Shown here: one piece after another, positions 6,582 through 6,583 of the stretch
Layout of the letters: every line of letters starts with the position of its first letter
How positions within the stretch are numbered: the first letter of the stretch is position 1
Source of the DNA: Gammaproteobacteria bacterium
Lineage (GTDB): Bacteria > Pseudomonadota > Gammaproteobacteria > Arenicellales > UBA868
Assembly (NCBI GenBank): GCA_003529705.1
Contig: DPVA01000136.1
Coordinates: 1 to 6,583 of the forward strand
Reading direction: 5' to 3'
DNA length: 6,583 bases
Notes under the pieces: generated by a model
Database searches by the model: none
Seen by the model: the letters and a program-made list of their open reading frames with translations, nothing else
What the model was told of the DNA's origin: nothing
Made by a program: the position numbers and the translations under genes

Positions 6582-6583
6582 GC

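Overview
The window is a stretch of bacterial chromosome, probably from a proteobacterium. The evidence is moderate GC content and the style of the COG3931-type formylglutamate amidohydrolase, the ArgE-type deacylase and the 3-hydroxyacyl-CoA dehydrogenase. The sequence alone does not fix a genus. It holds five protein genes plus a partial sixth at the left edge. I see no RNA genes, insertion sequences, CRISPR array or phage genes.

Layout. From 1 to 454, on the minus strand, lies the N-terminal half of an EamA/DMT-family membrane transporter cut by the window edge. An 88-base divergent spacer separates it from a plus-strand predicted N-formylglutamate amidohydrolase (543-1340). That gene converges, with only 12 bases between stop codons, on a minus-strand block of three genes read right to left. 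These are a 3-hydroxybutyryl-CoA-type dehydrogenase (4447-5301), a 698-residue protein of the hydantoinase/oxoprolinase A superfamily (2292-4388) and a 308-residue soluble protein that I do not recognise (1353-2279). The last two are only 12 bases apart. A 140-base divergent spacer with an inverted repeat and three short direct repeats (5302-5441) separates this block from a plus-strand acetylornithine deacetylase/ArgE-type metallopeptidase (5442-6581), which is complete and ends two bases before the window does.

How the genes may work together. Three neighbours belong to families that act on amide bonds of small amino-acid derivatives: formylglutamate amidohydrolase, hydantoinase/oxoprolinase-like protein and ArgE-like deacylase. 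Together with a CoA-linked beta-hydroxyacid dehydrogenase and a small-molecule transporter they look like a catabolic or salvage cluster for an N-acylated or cyclic amide compound. The substrate cannot be read from the sequence. The most interesting element is the hydantoinase A-like protein. It lacks an adjacent B subunit, lacks the usual A-subunit sequence after the GGDS motif, and is tightly coupled to the unknown 308-residue protein.
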